Numbered from the stretch's first letter, positions 9,425 through 17,851 are shown. The stretch is DNA of 64,000 nucleotides from Bacteroidota bacterium (GCA_016124735.1 WGMZ01000026.1:24640-88639), one strand, 5' to 3'. Program-made: numbers and translations. The notes: generated by a model not told the origin, from the sequence alone.

Positions 9425-10108
9425 CTAAATGCGGATGATGAAGTAAATGAATGATGGGACCGAAATGGAGCTATTCACTTGAGATTGTTTAAAAGACGAA
9501 CCCGTATTTTCAATGCCATTTCGATATATTTTTCGATCTTGTTTAGTTGAAATCGAATAAACAGTAAGTTCAGTGCCCAGTGCCAACCTTTTGCTGATAT
9601 TAAATTGAATGCCCAGTACGGGACCTATACCAGCTGACTTACTAAAATTCTTTACTTCTGATTTATTGGTTTGATTGTTAAAAAAAGATGCACTGCTACT
9701 TATTATATCATTCTTACCATAAACAAAATCCAAACCTGTGTACAAAGTCCATCTCGTCTTTAGCTTGTATTGGTATTCAAACCCAATTCGATAATTGTAG
9801 GATGTACTTCTTGTTTCTGTTACATTATTGGGTTGTTCCAACTTTGAATTATTCACCAGATAGCCAAAACCCGTGCGGAGACCAAAAGCATATTTATTCA
9901 TGGAATTCCATTCTAAAAACTTGTATTGAAAGTTGTAAGGAGTATTATTAAAAACAGATCCATTAAAACTTATCAGAGTTTGAATAAAATTGGTCGCATT
10001 GATCGCCAACTGATGCTCCAATTTCTTATGCTTAGTGGTATCATCTTGAGCATAAGTCTGTCCAAACAATAAGAACAGGAAAACTAAAAGCAGGGATTTT
10101 TTCAACAT
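9425..10108 (-). CDS. small outer-membrane beta-barrel protein, function unknown
   Basis: The 227-residue product has a clear signal peptide (MLKKSLLLVFLFLLFGQTYA, cleavage before QDD). After that it consists of alternating amphipathic strands with many aromatic and polar residues (NYRIGFEYQYKLKTRWTLYT) and ends FIYFIIRI, which fits an eight- to ten-strand outer-membrane barrel. I do not recognise a named family. It is the first gene of a two-gene unit with the di-heme peroxidase lipoprotein, two bases upstream of it. A structural or assembly link with the peroxidase is inference from this arrangement. Confidence 0.7.
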   Translation of the reverse strand: MLKKSLLLVFLFLLFGQTYAQDDTTKHKKLEHQLAINATNFIQTLISFNGSVFNNTPYNFQYKFLEWNSMNKYAFGLRTGFGYLVNNSKLEQPNNVTETRSTSYNYRIGFEYQYKLKTRWTLYTGLDFVYGKNDIISSSASFFNNQTNKSEVKNFSKSAGIGPVLGIQFNISKRLALGTELTVYSISTKQDRKIYRNGIENTGSSFKQSQVNSSISVPSFIYFIIRI

Positions 10109-10181
10109 AGAGGCTTACTTATTTTTAAAACTATGCAAAAACCCTTTATTTATTTTGATGCATGAATTCTTTTCGACTAAT

Positions 10182-11249
10182 TCAAAATAACAGTATCTGC
10201 TGTTTATTCCTCCTCACGAATAAATCGAGATTGTAATTTGTACGAGATTGATTCTTAAAGTACTTTTTGCGTACCAGGGCAAATTGATCCTGCATGGATT
10301 GAGCAAAAACTCCTTCTCCCCGCATACGCACACCTGTTCTTGAATCATTTAATTTTCCTCCATGTAGTGCCCGTATTTGTCCCAGTACCTTTCCCGCCCT
10401 GTCGGGATAAGTTTGTTTTATCCAATCTTCAAACAAAGGACCTACCGCGCCGTTGAGGCGCACAACAAGATGATTGATACTGCTGGCACCAGCTTCTGAA
10501 ACAGCTTTTCCTAATTCAAATATTTCGTGACTATTGATGGATGGGATAACAGGTGCCATCATAACTGTGACGGGGATTTTAGCGGCGCTAAGTGTTTCTA
10601 TGGTCTTGAGTTTCGCCTTTACTGAGGAAGTTCGTGGCTCAAGTAAACGCCGGGTTTCTTCCCGCATGGAGGTAAAGCTTATCGCCACCTGCACCAAATT
10701 CATTGCCCCCAGCTCTTTTAACAAATCCAGGTCGCGAAGAATCAGCGCGTTTTTTGTGATGACACCTACCGGATGCCTGTACTTCAAAAAGACTTGCAGA
10801 ATTTGTCGGGTGATTTTAAACTTTCTTTCCGCTGGCTGATAACAGTCCGTATTTCCGGAAAGCATGACAGGTTCTACCTTCCAGTTCGGCTTCGCCAGTT
10901 CATTTTCGAGTAGTTCTACTGCATTTTTTTTGACCAAAATCTTTTGCTCAAATTCTGTCCCTGCGCTGTAACCCCAATAGTTATGAGTGTTTCGGGCATA
11001 ACAATAAATACAGCCATGCTCGCAACCCTGGTATGGATTCATGCTCCAGCTGAGGCCGATATCCGGACTTTCCACCCTGTTTAAGATTGATTTCGGATAC
11101 ACTTCCGTGTATTCTGTTGGGGTTTCCAGTCTATCGTCTTTTTCATCCAGACCTTCCGGATGTTCATATACCAATTCGGTCCTGGAGTAGGGATTAACCG
11201 AATTCTTTTGGGCCCCTCTGCCTTTTATTCTTTCCTCCGAAGTTTTCAT
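10182..11249 (-). CDS. radical SAM protein, PA0069/Rv2578c (spore photolyase-like) family
   Basis: The 355-residue protein carries a CX3CX2C iron-sulfur motif CEHGCIYC (Cys76, Cys80, Cys83) followed by YAR, typical of the PA0069 family related to spore photoproduct lyase. The family uses a 4Fe-4S cluster and S-adenosylmethionine to make a radical; its physiological substrate is not established. The start codon overlaps the stop of the DnaE2-type polymerase gene by four bases (ATGA), so the two are almost certainly cotranslated. That context, with DinB and a LexA-like repressor upstream, points to DNA damage processing (inference). The N-terminal 65 residues are basic and polar, and the C-terminal 60 also rich in Arg/Lys, consistent with nucleic-acid contact. 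Confidence 0.88.
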   Translation of the reverse strand: MKTSEERIKGRGAQKNSVNPYSRTELVYEHPEGLDEKDDRLETPTEYTEVYPKSILNRVESPDIGLSWSMNPYQGCEHGCIYCYARNTHNYWGYSAGTEFEQKILVKKNAVELLENELAKPNWKVEPVMLSGNTDCYQPAERKFKITRQILQVFLKYRHPVGVITKNALILRDLDLLKELGAMNLVQVAISFTSMREETRRLLEPRTSSVKAKLKTIETLSAAKIPVTVMMAPVIPSINSHEIFELGKAVSEAGASSINHLVVRLNGAVGPLFEDWIKQTYPDRAGKVLGQIRALHGGKLNDSRTGVRMRGEGVFAQSMQDQFALVRKKYFKNQSRTNYNLDLFVRRNKQQILLF

Positions 11250-14233
11250 GCTACGTGACTATTAAGTGAAACTCTTGGTTTATCGCTGTAACGCGGATCT
11301 TCTATGTTATTTATTTTACGGAGAGAACTAACCTCAATGCTGTAGAAGCCGAATTCCTCGGCAACCCTGCCTGTTACAGCATACACTCCCCGACCCCGAA
11401 AGGGAAAGCGGCGGGCAACATCTGGAAAATGGACGGAATCAAAAAAGTGACCTGACTTATCCAGAAAGGTCCCAAAATTCATCCGCTCACCTTTACCGGT
11501 TGAGGTATCTTTGGTAGTGACCAGGTAGCCATATACCGTGATTGTTTGGCCAAAATAATGCGGGAGATCCTCCGCAAGAATTTCATTTTCAGGCAATTCT
11601 ACAATAAGATTGAAAGGAGAACACAAAGGAAATCCAAGAAGCTCTATCTGATCATAAGCGTCTTCCAGCTGATCACTCACCAAAGAGGGTAAGCGATACT
11701 GCTTGTAAGGTACACGAAACAACGAAGCGGTGCCGGGAAGCTTCTTCTCTCTTCCTACCCGGAAATGGGCATTCCAGAGCAATTCACGCTTGGGCTTCCC
11801 CGTAAAGCGAAAAGCATCAATACGCAGTAGAATGCCAAGCTGCTCAAGTCCCACTTCCGGAACACGGTCAAGAAAATCATCCAGACTCTCAAAAACACCG
11901 TTGCTGTCGCGATCTTCCAGAATACGCATGGCCACATCTGTCTCGAGGCCAGTCAGGTGCATAAAGCCCAGATAAATGTCTTTTCCCTGTATGATAGTAG
12001 GGTAATCACTGGTATTGATGCAAGGTGGATGAATGATAGCTCCGCCCATCCGCGCCTCATGCACATACAATTCCGTGCTGTAGAATCCCCCGAAGTTATT
12101 AATGACTCCCACCATGTATTCCAATGGATAATAGGCTTTCAGAAACAGACTTTGATAGCTTTCCACTGCATAAGAGGCCGAGTGTCCCTTAGCAAAAGCA
12201 TAGCCCGCGAAACTGGATATTTGCCGCCACACTTCTTCGGTCATGGCTTGTGAATAGCCTTTTTTATTGCAATTCAGAAAGAATTTCTCCTCGACTTTGG
12301 CAAACTCCTCCCGCGAGCGGTACTTCCCACTCATTCCTCGCCGGAGCACATCTGCTTCTGCTAAACTAAGACCGGCAAAATAATGAGCCACCTTGATCAC
12401 ATCTTCCTGATAGACCATCACACCGTATGTGTCGGGCATAATATCGCGCATCACCTGATGAGCCCTCAGACGTTTTTCCGGGTAACGGTGGCGGAGAATA
12501 TACTCTTTCATCATCCCCGACTTACTGACACCTGGACGAATGATAGAACTGGCCGCCACGAGTCCGAGATAATCATCTACCCGAAGCTTTTTGAGCAACA
12601 TTCGCATGGCAGGAGACTCCACATAGAAACAGCCCATGGCCTTTCCTTCCCGAAGCAATTCTTTTATCTTATCATCGCTTTTAAAGCGCTGAATATCATG
12701 AATATCTATAGGTTTCGATTCCGGATGGTTTTGCCTGACAATCTCTACTGTATCCTTTATTTTCCCTAATCCGCGCTGACTCAGAATATCAAACTTAAAC
12801 AGCCCGGCATCTTCAGCCACCACCATATCGAATTGGGTTGTAGGGTATCCTTTGGGTGGTAAAAAAGTAGCACAGTAATGATGAATAGGCTGCTCGCTAA
12901 TCAGAATACCACTGGAATGGATGCTGAGATGACTGGGCAGATCCTGTATCCATTTTCCATAGCGGAGCACTAAACCGGTCATTTGATCCACCTTCCGGTT
13001 TTCCAGTCTGCCCCGGGAAAGGAGATCAATCTCATGCTTTGGAAGACCAAATACTTTGCCCAATTCGCGGATAACAGCCCGGTATTGAAAGGTATTATAA
13101 GCTCCCAATAAGCTGACATGCGGGAAGCGTTCGAAGATATAGCGGGTCATGTCTTCCCGGTCGGTCCAGGAAAAGTCAATGTCAAAATCAGGAGGGTTTT
13201 GGCGGTACAGATTGATGAAGCGCTCAAAATAGAGATCCAGTTCAATGGGATCGACATCGGTAATCCGCAGCAGATAGGCAATGATGCTATTGGCCCCGCT
13301 CCCTCTTCCCACGTAGAAATAGCCCTTGCTTCGGGCATAGCTCACAATGTCCCAGTTAATCAGAAAATACGACAGAAAGCCTTTTTGCCCGATAATTTCC
13401 AGTTCTTTCTGAATACGACTTTGAATCCTCTCATCTGGCCGGGGATAGCGGTAATGCAGGTTTTCCAAACAGATTTTCCGGATTAAGTCACGGTCTTCCG
13501 CTACAGACCCGGTATAGCTCTTTTGATTCCGGTTCTCCTCACCTTCTTTGAAAACCAAATCCACGGCACAACATTCCAACAAAGCCTCTGTGTTTCGGAT
13601 TATTTCAGGATACTCCCGGAAAGAGGCATATAAAACCTCTTTTTTCAGGAAGACATCTTCCTCCTTTCCTTCTTCGGTTTTGGGTAGTTTGCTGAGTAAG
13701 GTATTATTATCGATGGCTCTCAAAAGCCTGTGCATATTGAAATCACGGCGATTTCGAAAACTCATGCTATGCAAGATGACCAGCTTGTGTTTGGCCTGCA
13801 TCCAGGGAGAAAATCGCAAACGGTTCAGGTCGCTGATTCGCACTCCGATGTATTCATTCTCTTCCAGGTTTTCCCTTTCCTGAAAAAGAGAAAAGGGATA
13901 GATAATGGCTGTCCCGCTCATGAGCACAGCTCTGCGGGGAATTGCCAGGTTCTGATGCAGATGAAAGGCCAGGTAATCGTTCAGGTTTTTAAACCCCTCG
14001 TTGTTCGCAGCCAGTCCCACGAAACACGGAGTCGCGCTGTTTCTGAAATCAATACCCAGCGTTGGCCGGATTCCATAGCGCGGAGCCATGCGAAGAAAAT
14101 CGAGGCAGGAAGAGGTGTTATTGATGTCGGTAAAGGCGGCTGCCGAATAGCCATACTCCTGCAATACACGCAAAACCTCCTCCGGCTTTACCGCTCCATA
14201 TTTTAGGCTGTATGTGCTGTGTACGTTTAGCAT
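11246..14233 (-). CDS. dnaE2: error-prone DNA polymerase III alpha subunit (DnaE2-type)
   Basis: The 995-residue protein has the C-family polymerase layout. An N-terminal PHP domain starts VHSTYSLKYGAVKPEEVL. The palm motif PPDFDIDFSW (about residues 346-355) holds the two catalytic aspartates. A helix-hairpin-helix region follows, and a C-terminal OB-fold contains TVYGYLVTTKDTSTGKGE. It is shorter than replicative DnaE (about 1160) and ends right after the OB-fold, so the tau-binding tail is absent, as expected for DnaE2. Such enzymes copy past lesions in SOS mutagenesis with a Y-family partner. The neighbouring DinB and LexA-like repressor support this. The gene lies 246 bases downstream of dinB, separated by a tandem repeat, and overlaps the radical SAM gene by four bases. 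Confidence 0.92.
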   Translation of the reverse strand: MLNVHSTYSLKYGAVKPEEVLRVLQEYGYSAAAFTDINNTSSCLDFLRMAPRYGIRPTLGIDFRNSATPCFVGLAANNEGFKNLNDYLAFHLHQNLAIPRRAVLMSGTAIIYPFSLFQERENLEENEYIGVRISDLNRLRFSPWMQAKHKLVILHSMSFRNRRDFNMHRLLRAIDNNTLLSKLPKTEEGKEEDVFLKKEVLYASFREYPEIIRNTEALLECCAVDLVFKEGEENRNQKSYTGSVAEDRDLIRKICLENLHYRYPRPDERIQSRIQKELEIIGQKGFLSYFLINWDIVSYARSKGYFYVGRGSGANSIIAYLLRITDVDPIELDLYFERFINLYRQNPPDFDIDFSWTDREDMTRYIFERFPHVSLLGAYNTFQYRAVIRELGKVFGLPKHEIDLLSRGRLENRKVDQMTGLVLRYGKWIQDLPSHLSIHSSGILISEQPIHHYCATFLPPKGYPTTQFDMVVAEDAGLFKFDILSQRGLGKIKDTVEIVRQNHPESKPIDIHDIQRFKSDDKIKELLREGKAMGCFYVESPAMRMLLKKLRVDDYLGLVAASSIIRPGVSKSGMMKEYILRHRYPEKRLRAHQVMRDIMPDTYGVMVYQEDVIKVAHYFAGLSLAEADVLRRGMSGKYRSREEFAKVEEKFFLNCNKKGYSQAMTEEVWRQISSFAGYAFAKGHSASYAVESYQSLFLKAYYPLEYMVGVINNFGGFYSTELYVHEARMGGAIIHPPCINTSDYPTIIQGKDIYLGFMHLTGLETDVAMRILEDRDSNGVFESLDDFLDRVPEVGLEQLGILLRIDAFRFTGKPKRELLWNAHFRVGREKKLPGTASLFRVPYKQYRLPSLVSDQLEDAYDQIELLGFPLCSPFNLIVELPENEILAEDLPHYFGQTITVYGYLVTTKDTSTGKGERMNFGTFLDKSGHFFDSVHFPDVARRFPFRGRGVYAVTGRVAEEFGFYSIEVSSLRKINNIEDPRYSDKPRVSLNSHVA

Positions 14234-14251
14234 TTTTTTTAACCATGGTCC

Positions 14252-14467
14252 CGCCGCGATAAATCGCGACGCTACCTCAAATTATCTCCGTCACATCGTC
14301 TCAATCTCTCACCTCTCAACGTCTCAACGTCTTCCTACTCTTGTACTCTGTACTCTATGTCTTTCGCCGCGATAAATCGCGACGCTACCTCAAATTATCT
14401 CCGTCACGTCGTCTCAATCTCTCACCTCTCAACGTCTCAAAGTCTTCCTACTCTTGTACTCTGTACT
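14252..14467. repeat. tandem duplication, two 103-bp copies with 113-bp period
   Basis: Copy 1 is 14252-14354 and copy 2 is 14365-14467, aligned without gaps and differing at only two positions that I can see. Each copy begins with a small inverted repeat (CGCGAT-AA-ATCGCG), continues through a pyrimidine-rich stretch built of CTCAATCTCTCACCTCTCAAC-like words, and ends with GTACTCTGTACT. It fills most of the 246-base gap between dinB and dnaE2 (14234-14479). No coding frame in it looks real. Confidence 0.9.
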
Positions 14468-14479
14468 TAAGTACTCCTA

Positions 14480-15694
14480 TCACTCTCTCCTGTTCGCTAA
14501 CAAAATCGGCGCGTCTCCATTAAAAGGATTGCTTCTTCCAATGCTTCGGACTTCCACCCCCGAAGCCCGCATCACCGAACGATCGCCAAAGCGCAGACGT
14601 ATCTTGTCCATGGCCTGGTAAAGCTTTATCTGCTCTTCGCTGTCTTCAAACATGTTCATCTGGTAAGAGCCACTAACCAAATGACTGTAACGCACGCCAA
14701 TCAAGCGAACCAGAAGACGACGCTTGTACAATCGTTCAAAAAGTTCCATTACCTTGGGAATCAGAACATGATCGGCCGAGGTATAGGGTATTTGTGCCTG
14801 CATGGTGTAAGTATTGAAGTCGGAATAGCGCAACTTGACCGTTACCGTAGCGCATACCTTGTTTCCTCTCCGTAACTGAAAAGCCAGGTTCTCTGCCATG
14901 GCGGTCAGAATTCCTTTTAGCTTAACTACATCAATCGTGTCCCGGTCAAAGGTGCGTTCGGTGGAGATGGATTTTCGTTCATGGAAAGGCAGCACAGGTG
15001 TATGGTCTATCCCATTGGCCTTTTTCCAGATGGCCAGTCCGTTCTTGCCCAATACCTTTTCCATCATGTCCGGAGGCATCTGTTGAAGCGTCCGGATATG
15101 CTTGACGCCCAAATTTCGCAAGAGCTGATAGGTCTTATCGCCCACCATGGGAATCTTTTTGATGGATAAGGGAGCCAGAAAAGCCTTCTCCATCCCCATA
15201 TCCACTTTGATTTGATTATTGGGCTTGGCTTCACCGGTGGCCACCTTTGAAACGGTTTTATTCTCGGAAAGTCCAAAGGATATTGGAAGTCCTGTTTCGC
15301 GGATGATCCGCTTTCTCGATTCGGAAGCCATTTTCAGACAACCAAAAAAACGATCCATCCCGGTCATGTCCACATAAAACTCGTCGATGGAGCTCTTTTC
15401 ATACAGGGGAAAAGTCTCTTTAATGATTTCCGTGACCATGTCGGAGTACTTCATGTAGTTGGAGGAATTTCCCCGAATGACCAGGCCCTCCGGACAAAGT
15501 TGCCGGGCCATTTTCATACTCATGCCTGAGTTCACCCCAAAGGCGCGCGCCTCATAACTGCACGAGGCAACCACCCCACGATCGCTTACGCCTCCCAACA
15601 GAATGGGCTTCCCCTCCAGGCGGCTGTCGAGCAGGCGCTCTACGGATACAAAAAACGTATCCAAATCCATATGCATGATTGAGCGGTTTGCCAC
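14480..15694 (-). CDS. dinB: Y-family DNA polymerase IV
   Basis: The N-terminus SIMHMDLDTFFVSVERLLD holds the first catalytic aspartate (Asp10), and SSIDEFYVDM (101-110) holds the Asp104-Glu105 pair, so the active site is intact. The 404 residues cover palm, thumb and little-finger domains. Near the C-terminus, QMNMF resembles a beta-clamp binding motif. The enzyme performs translesion synthesis. The start is GTG at 15694; an in-frame ATG at 15676 would still keep Asp10 and is a possible alternative. Here it may play the part ImuB plays in ImuB-DnaE2 mutasomes elsewhere, but catalytic residues are kept, unlike ImuB. It lies between the LexA-like repressor and dnaE2 on the same strand. Confidence 0.95.
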   Translation of the reverse strand: MANRSIMHMDLDTFFVSVERLLDSRLEGKPILLGGVSDRGVVASCSYEARAFGVNSGMSMKMARQLCPEGLVIRGNSSNYMKYSDMVTEIIKETFPLYEKSSIDEFYVDMTGMDRFFGCLKMASESRKRIIRETGLPISFGLSENKTVSKVATGEAKPNNQIKVDMGMEKAFLAPLSIKKIPMVGDKTYQLLRNLGVKHIRTLQQMPPDMMEKVLGKNGLAIWKKANGIDHTPVLPFHERKSISTERTFDRDTIDVVKLKGILTAMAENLAFQLRRGNKVCATVTVKLRYSDFNTYTMQAQIPYTSADHVLIPKVMELFERLYKRRLLVRLIGVRYSHLVSGSYQMNMFEDSEEQIKLYQAMDKIRLRFGDRSVMRASGVEVRSIGRSNPFNGDAPILLANRRE

Positions 15695-15699
15695 TGTTT

Positions 15700-15795
15700 A
15701 GTTTTAAGTGTTCAGTTTTAAGTAGACATCAGACTCCAGAAAAACACAAAAGCCTGTCCTGAGTCTCATTCTCCCATTCTTCCATTCTCTTCTAC
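15700..15795. repeat. intergenic low-complexity repeat text
   Basis: The 101-base gap between dinB and the repressor gene holds AGTTTTAAGT twice with a 14-base period (15700-15709 and 15714-15723), then words such as CATTCTCCCATTCTTCCATTCTCTTC. A short inverted repeat AGTAC-TTCT-GTACT sits at the very end and runs into the repressor's stop region. The GTACT words recall the ends of the 103-bp repeat further on. Confidence 0.5.
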
Positions 15796-16593
15796 TCAGT
15801 ACTTCTGTACTCTTTCCTTCACCTCCTTCACCTCTTTTTCCAGGCGAATCAGGGCATTCATGATTTGACTGGCCGCCAAAGGCTCGCCGCCGGATTCAGG
15901 CAATTGAAGACTGATATAACCAATGGCTTTCCATACTTCTGCAATCATCTCGGAACCAATGGAATAGGGTTTATATTCCGGATTATCGGATTTTAAAATC
16001 AGCTGCTCTTCGTGCAGTCGGTTCAATACCCGTTTGTAGACGATTCCCTCGTCCTGCGTAATCAGTATATAGCAACGATCGTCTTTAATCTGGTTCCAGT
16101 CCTGCACATATTCGGAAATGATATACGAGCCCGAAGGAATCGGATTCATGCTGTCGCCTTTAATTTGAAACAAACGGTAGGAGCGCTCCTTGCCCAATTC
16201 CTGAAGCGGCAAACTGAAAGAAGGGAGACTTTCAATGTAGTCGACGTCGCTGAAACCGTCTAAATATCCTGCAGCAGCCTTGACCGGAACCACTACAATC
16301 TTTTCCTTCTCTTCCGCATCTACCGCAACCGACAATACACGCAAACTCTTCCCGCTTTTGTCCGGCCGCACCCGTTGTTTGTCGCGCGAAAAATCCAGAT
16401 GAAGGAGATCATCCAGACTGCAGGAAAAATGTCCCGCAACCATCTGCAATACGGCCAATCTGGGTTCTGCCCTGCCTTCCTCATAAGAGGCCAAAGCCGC
16501 CCGGTTGATGCCCAGCTTTCCTGCCAACTCCCCTTGCGTATACCCTCTCTCTTTTCTTAAGTACTTGATATTCTGAGCTAAAGAATGACTCAT
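15796..16593 (-). CDS. LexA-like XRE repressor with S24 autocleavage domain
   Basis: The 265-residue protein joins an N-terminal XRE helix-turn-helix (about residues 6-60, YTQGELAGKLGINRAALASY) to a C-terminal S24 peptidase domain. The parts for self-cleavage are all visible: an Ala-Gly pair in VKAAAGYLDG (Ala108-Gly109), a serine in GDSMNP (Ser148) and a lysine in GIVYKRV (Lys187). The spacing resembles LexA/UmuD. By family knowledge RecA filaments on damaged DNA trigger cleavage and derepression. It heads the dinB-dnaE2-radical SAM cluster, so it probably controls it. A palindrome lies between its start and the upstream gene. A prophage CI-type repressor is the alternative, but no phage genes surround it. 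Confidence 0.9.
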   Translation of the reverse strand: MSHSLAQNIKYLRKERGYTQGELAGKLGINRAALASYEEGRAEPRLAVLQMVAGHFSCSLDDLLHLDFSRDKQRVRPDKSGKSLRVLSVAVDAEEKEKIVVVPVKAAAGYLDGFSDVDYIESLPSFSLPLQELGKERSYRLFQIKGDSMNPIPSGSYIISEYVQDWNQIKDDRCYILITQDEGIVYKRVLNRLHEEQLILKSDNPEYKPYSIGSEMIAEVWKAIGYISLQLPESGGEPLAASQIMNALIRLEKEVKEVKERVQKY

Positions 16594-16628
16594 TTCTTTC
16601 TTTTTTATTTCTGCTAATATAAATAGAA

Positions 16629-16645
16629 TACTAATAAAATTAGTA
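16629..16645. promoter_or_regulatory. candidate operator of the LexA-like repressor
   Basis: TACTAATAAAATTAGTA is a perfect inverted repeat with 7-bp arms and a 3-base centre, 36 bases upstream of the repressor's ATG, in an AT-rich region where its promoter must lie. The position suits autoregulation. Binding is inference. Confidence 0.55.
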
Positions 16646-16674
16646 ACTATAAAATAAAAAAATTGAGATTGAGA

Positions 16675-16995
16675 TTAAGATTGAGGAGTGCTGTGTTTTT
16701 TACTCCAGCTATACGAGAGAATAGCCGGGAAAATCAATCCGAGCCCTATTGTTCCAAACAGAAGAATCGCATCCCAGAAAGGAGGAAGCAAAAAACACAG
16801 AAGAAGACTAAAAAGCGAGCTACTGAGCAAAAGCGATCCCGACAAGCGATGGGTGCGCTTCCAAATCGCTTCGTCTTTGAGGGTCCAGGGCAAGTCCTCA
16901 TTCCACAGAAAGTAAAAAAGCAAAGGCAGGAACAACGGAAACCAAATAAACAGCTCCCTGATTGGATCTAAACGTACGACACCTCCCCTTGCCAT
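16675..16995 (-). CDS. small SdpI-like membrane protein
   Basis: This 106-residue protein has three hydrophobic segments (about 14-31, 54-71 and 77-96). Between the first two is DEAIWKRTHRLSG (41-53), which resembles the W-x-x-x-H-x-x-x-G signature of SdpI/YhfL-type proteins. In Bacillus, SdpI gives immunity to a killing factor and sequesters a regulator; whether this short protein does anything similar is unknown. It is on the same strand as, and 81 bases ahead of, the LexA-like repressor. Its stop lies in a run of GAGATT-like repeats (about 16663-16685). Moderate confidence that the gene is real, low confidence in the family. Confidence 0.55.
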   Translation of the reverse strand: MARGGVVRLDPIRELFIWFPLFLPLLFYFLWNEDLPWTLKDEAIWKRTHRLSGSLLLSSSLFSLLLCFLLPPFWDAILLFGTIGLGLIFPAILSYSWSKKHSTPQS

Positions 16996-17055
16996 GGGAA
17001 ACGAAAATAAACCTATACGCCTTATTCACAAGGCTTTTTGAGATATTTTAAAACT

Positions 17056-17820
17056 TCAGACCTCTACCTGTAAACCGTCGTAGGAAAAGAACATTCCTTC
17101 TGGTAAAAGCTCCTCTGTCTCGGCGTGTTTTCCCATCTGATGGCTCATATGGATGAAATAGGTTTGCTCAGCACCCAGCTCCCTTCCCAATGCAATAGCC
17201 TCATCGAGTGAAAAATGTGAGATATGCTCAGATCGACGCAGCGCATTCAAAACAAGCACCTTGCTTCCCTTAATCTTCTCTTTTTCACTTTCCGGAATCC
17301 GGTTCGCATCCGTGATATAGGTAAAATCCCCAACGCGAAATCCCAATACCGGCATCTTGTAGTGAAATACCTCCACGGGTTTAACCCGCACGTCGCGGAT
17401 TTCAAAATCCTTCCCAACCTGGATATCATGCACTACCAACTCAGGCACTCCAGGATATTTGATTTCCTCAAAAGCATAATAGAATTCGCGTTTTAAGGCC
17501 TGCAGCGTAGCCTGATTGCAATAAATATCAATGGGCTTTTTCTGGATGAAATTAAAAGCCCGGATATCATCCATGCCTGCTATATGATCCTTGTGGCTAT
17601 GAGTAAATACCAGTGCATCCAGATGACGAATACCGCTTCTCAGCATCTGCTGTCGGAAATCCGGCCCCGAATCAATGACAATATTCACTTCTCCTTCCTG
17701 AATAAGCACAGAACTACGCAAGCGCTTGTCTCTGGAATCGTTCGATTGACATACTTCACACTGACAGGCTATGACGGGAACGCCTTGAGAAGTGCCCGTT
17801 CCTAAGAAAGTAACTTTCAA
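17056..17820 (-). CDS. MBL-fold metallo-hydrolase (PhnP-like)
   Basis: The 254-residue protein starts MKVTFLGTGTSQGVP, as PhnP and related phosphodiesterases do, and has the metal site HSHKDHIAGMDD (His74, His76, Asp78, His79). CQCEVCQS (20-26) supplies cysteines like the structural zinc site of PhnP-type enzymes. The family hydrolyses cyclic phosphate or other phosphodiester substrates using two metal ions in the cytoplasm; the exact substrate is unknown. Translation must start at the TTG at 17820, because a stop codon lies in frame nine bases upstream. The gene begins 31 bases downstream of tRNA-Cys on the same strand and may be read from the tRNA promoter (inference). Confidence 0.88.
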   Translation of the reverse strand: MKVTFLGTGTSQGVPVIACQCEVCQSNDSRDKRLRSSVLIQEGEVNIVIDSGPDFRQQMLRSGIRHLDALVFTHSHKDHIAGMDDIRAFNFIQKKPIDIYCNQATLQALKREFYYAFEEIKYPGVPELVVHDIQVGKDFEIRDVRVKPVEVFHYKMPVLGFRVGDFTYITDANRIPESEKEKIKGSKVLVLNALRRSEHISHFSLDEAIALGRELGAEQTYFIHMSHQMGKHAETEELLPEGMFFSYDGLQVEV

Positions 17821-17851
17821 TGTGCTTCAGTTTTGGGGCGAAGAAAAAGAA

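Noticed and set aside
15796..16593. XRE-S24 protein as a prophage CI repressor
   Set aside because: No phage genes lie on either side and it heads a DNA-damage cluster, so a host LexA-like role fits better.
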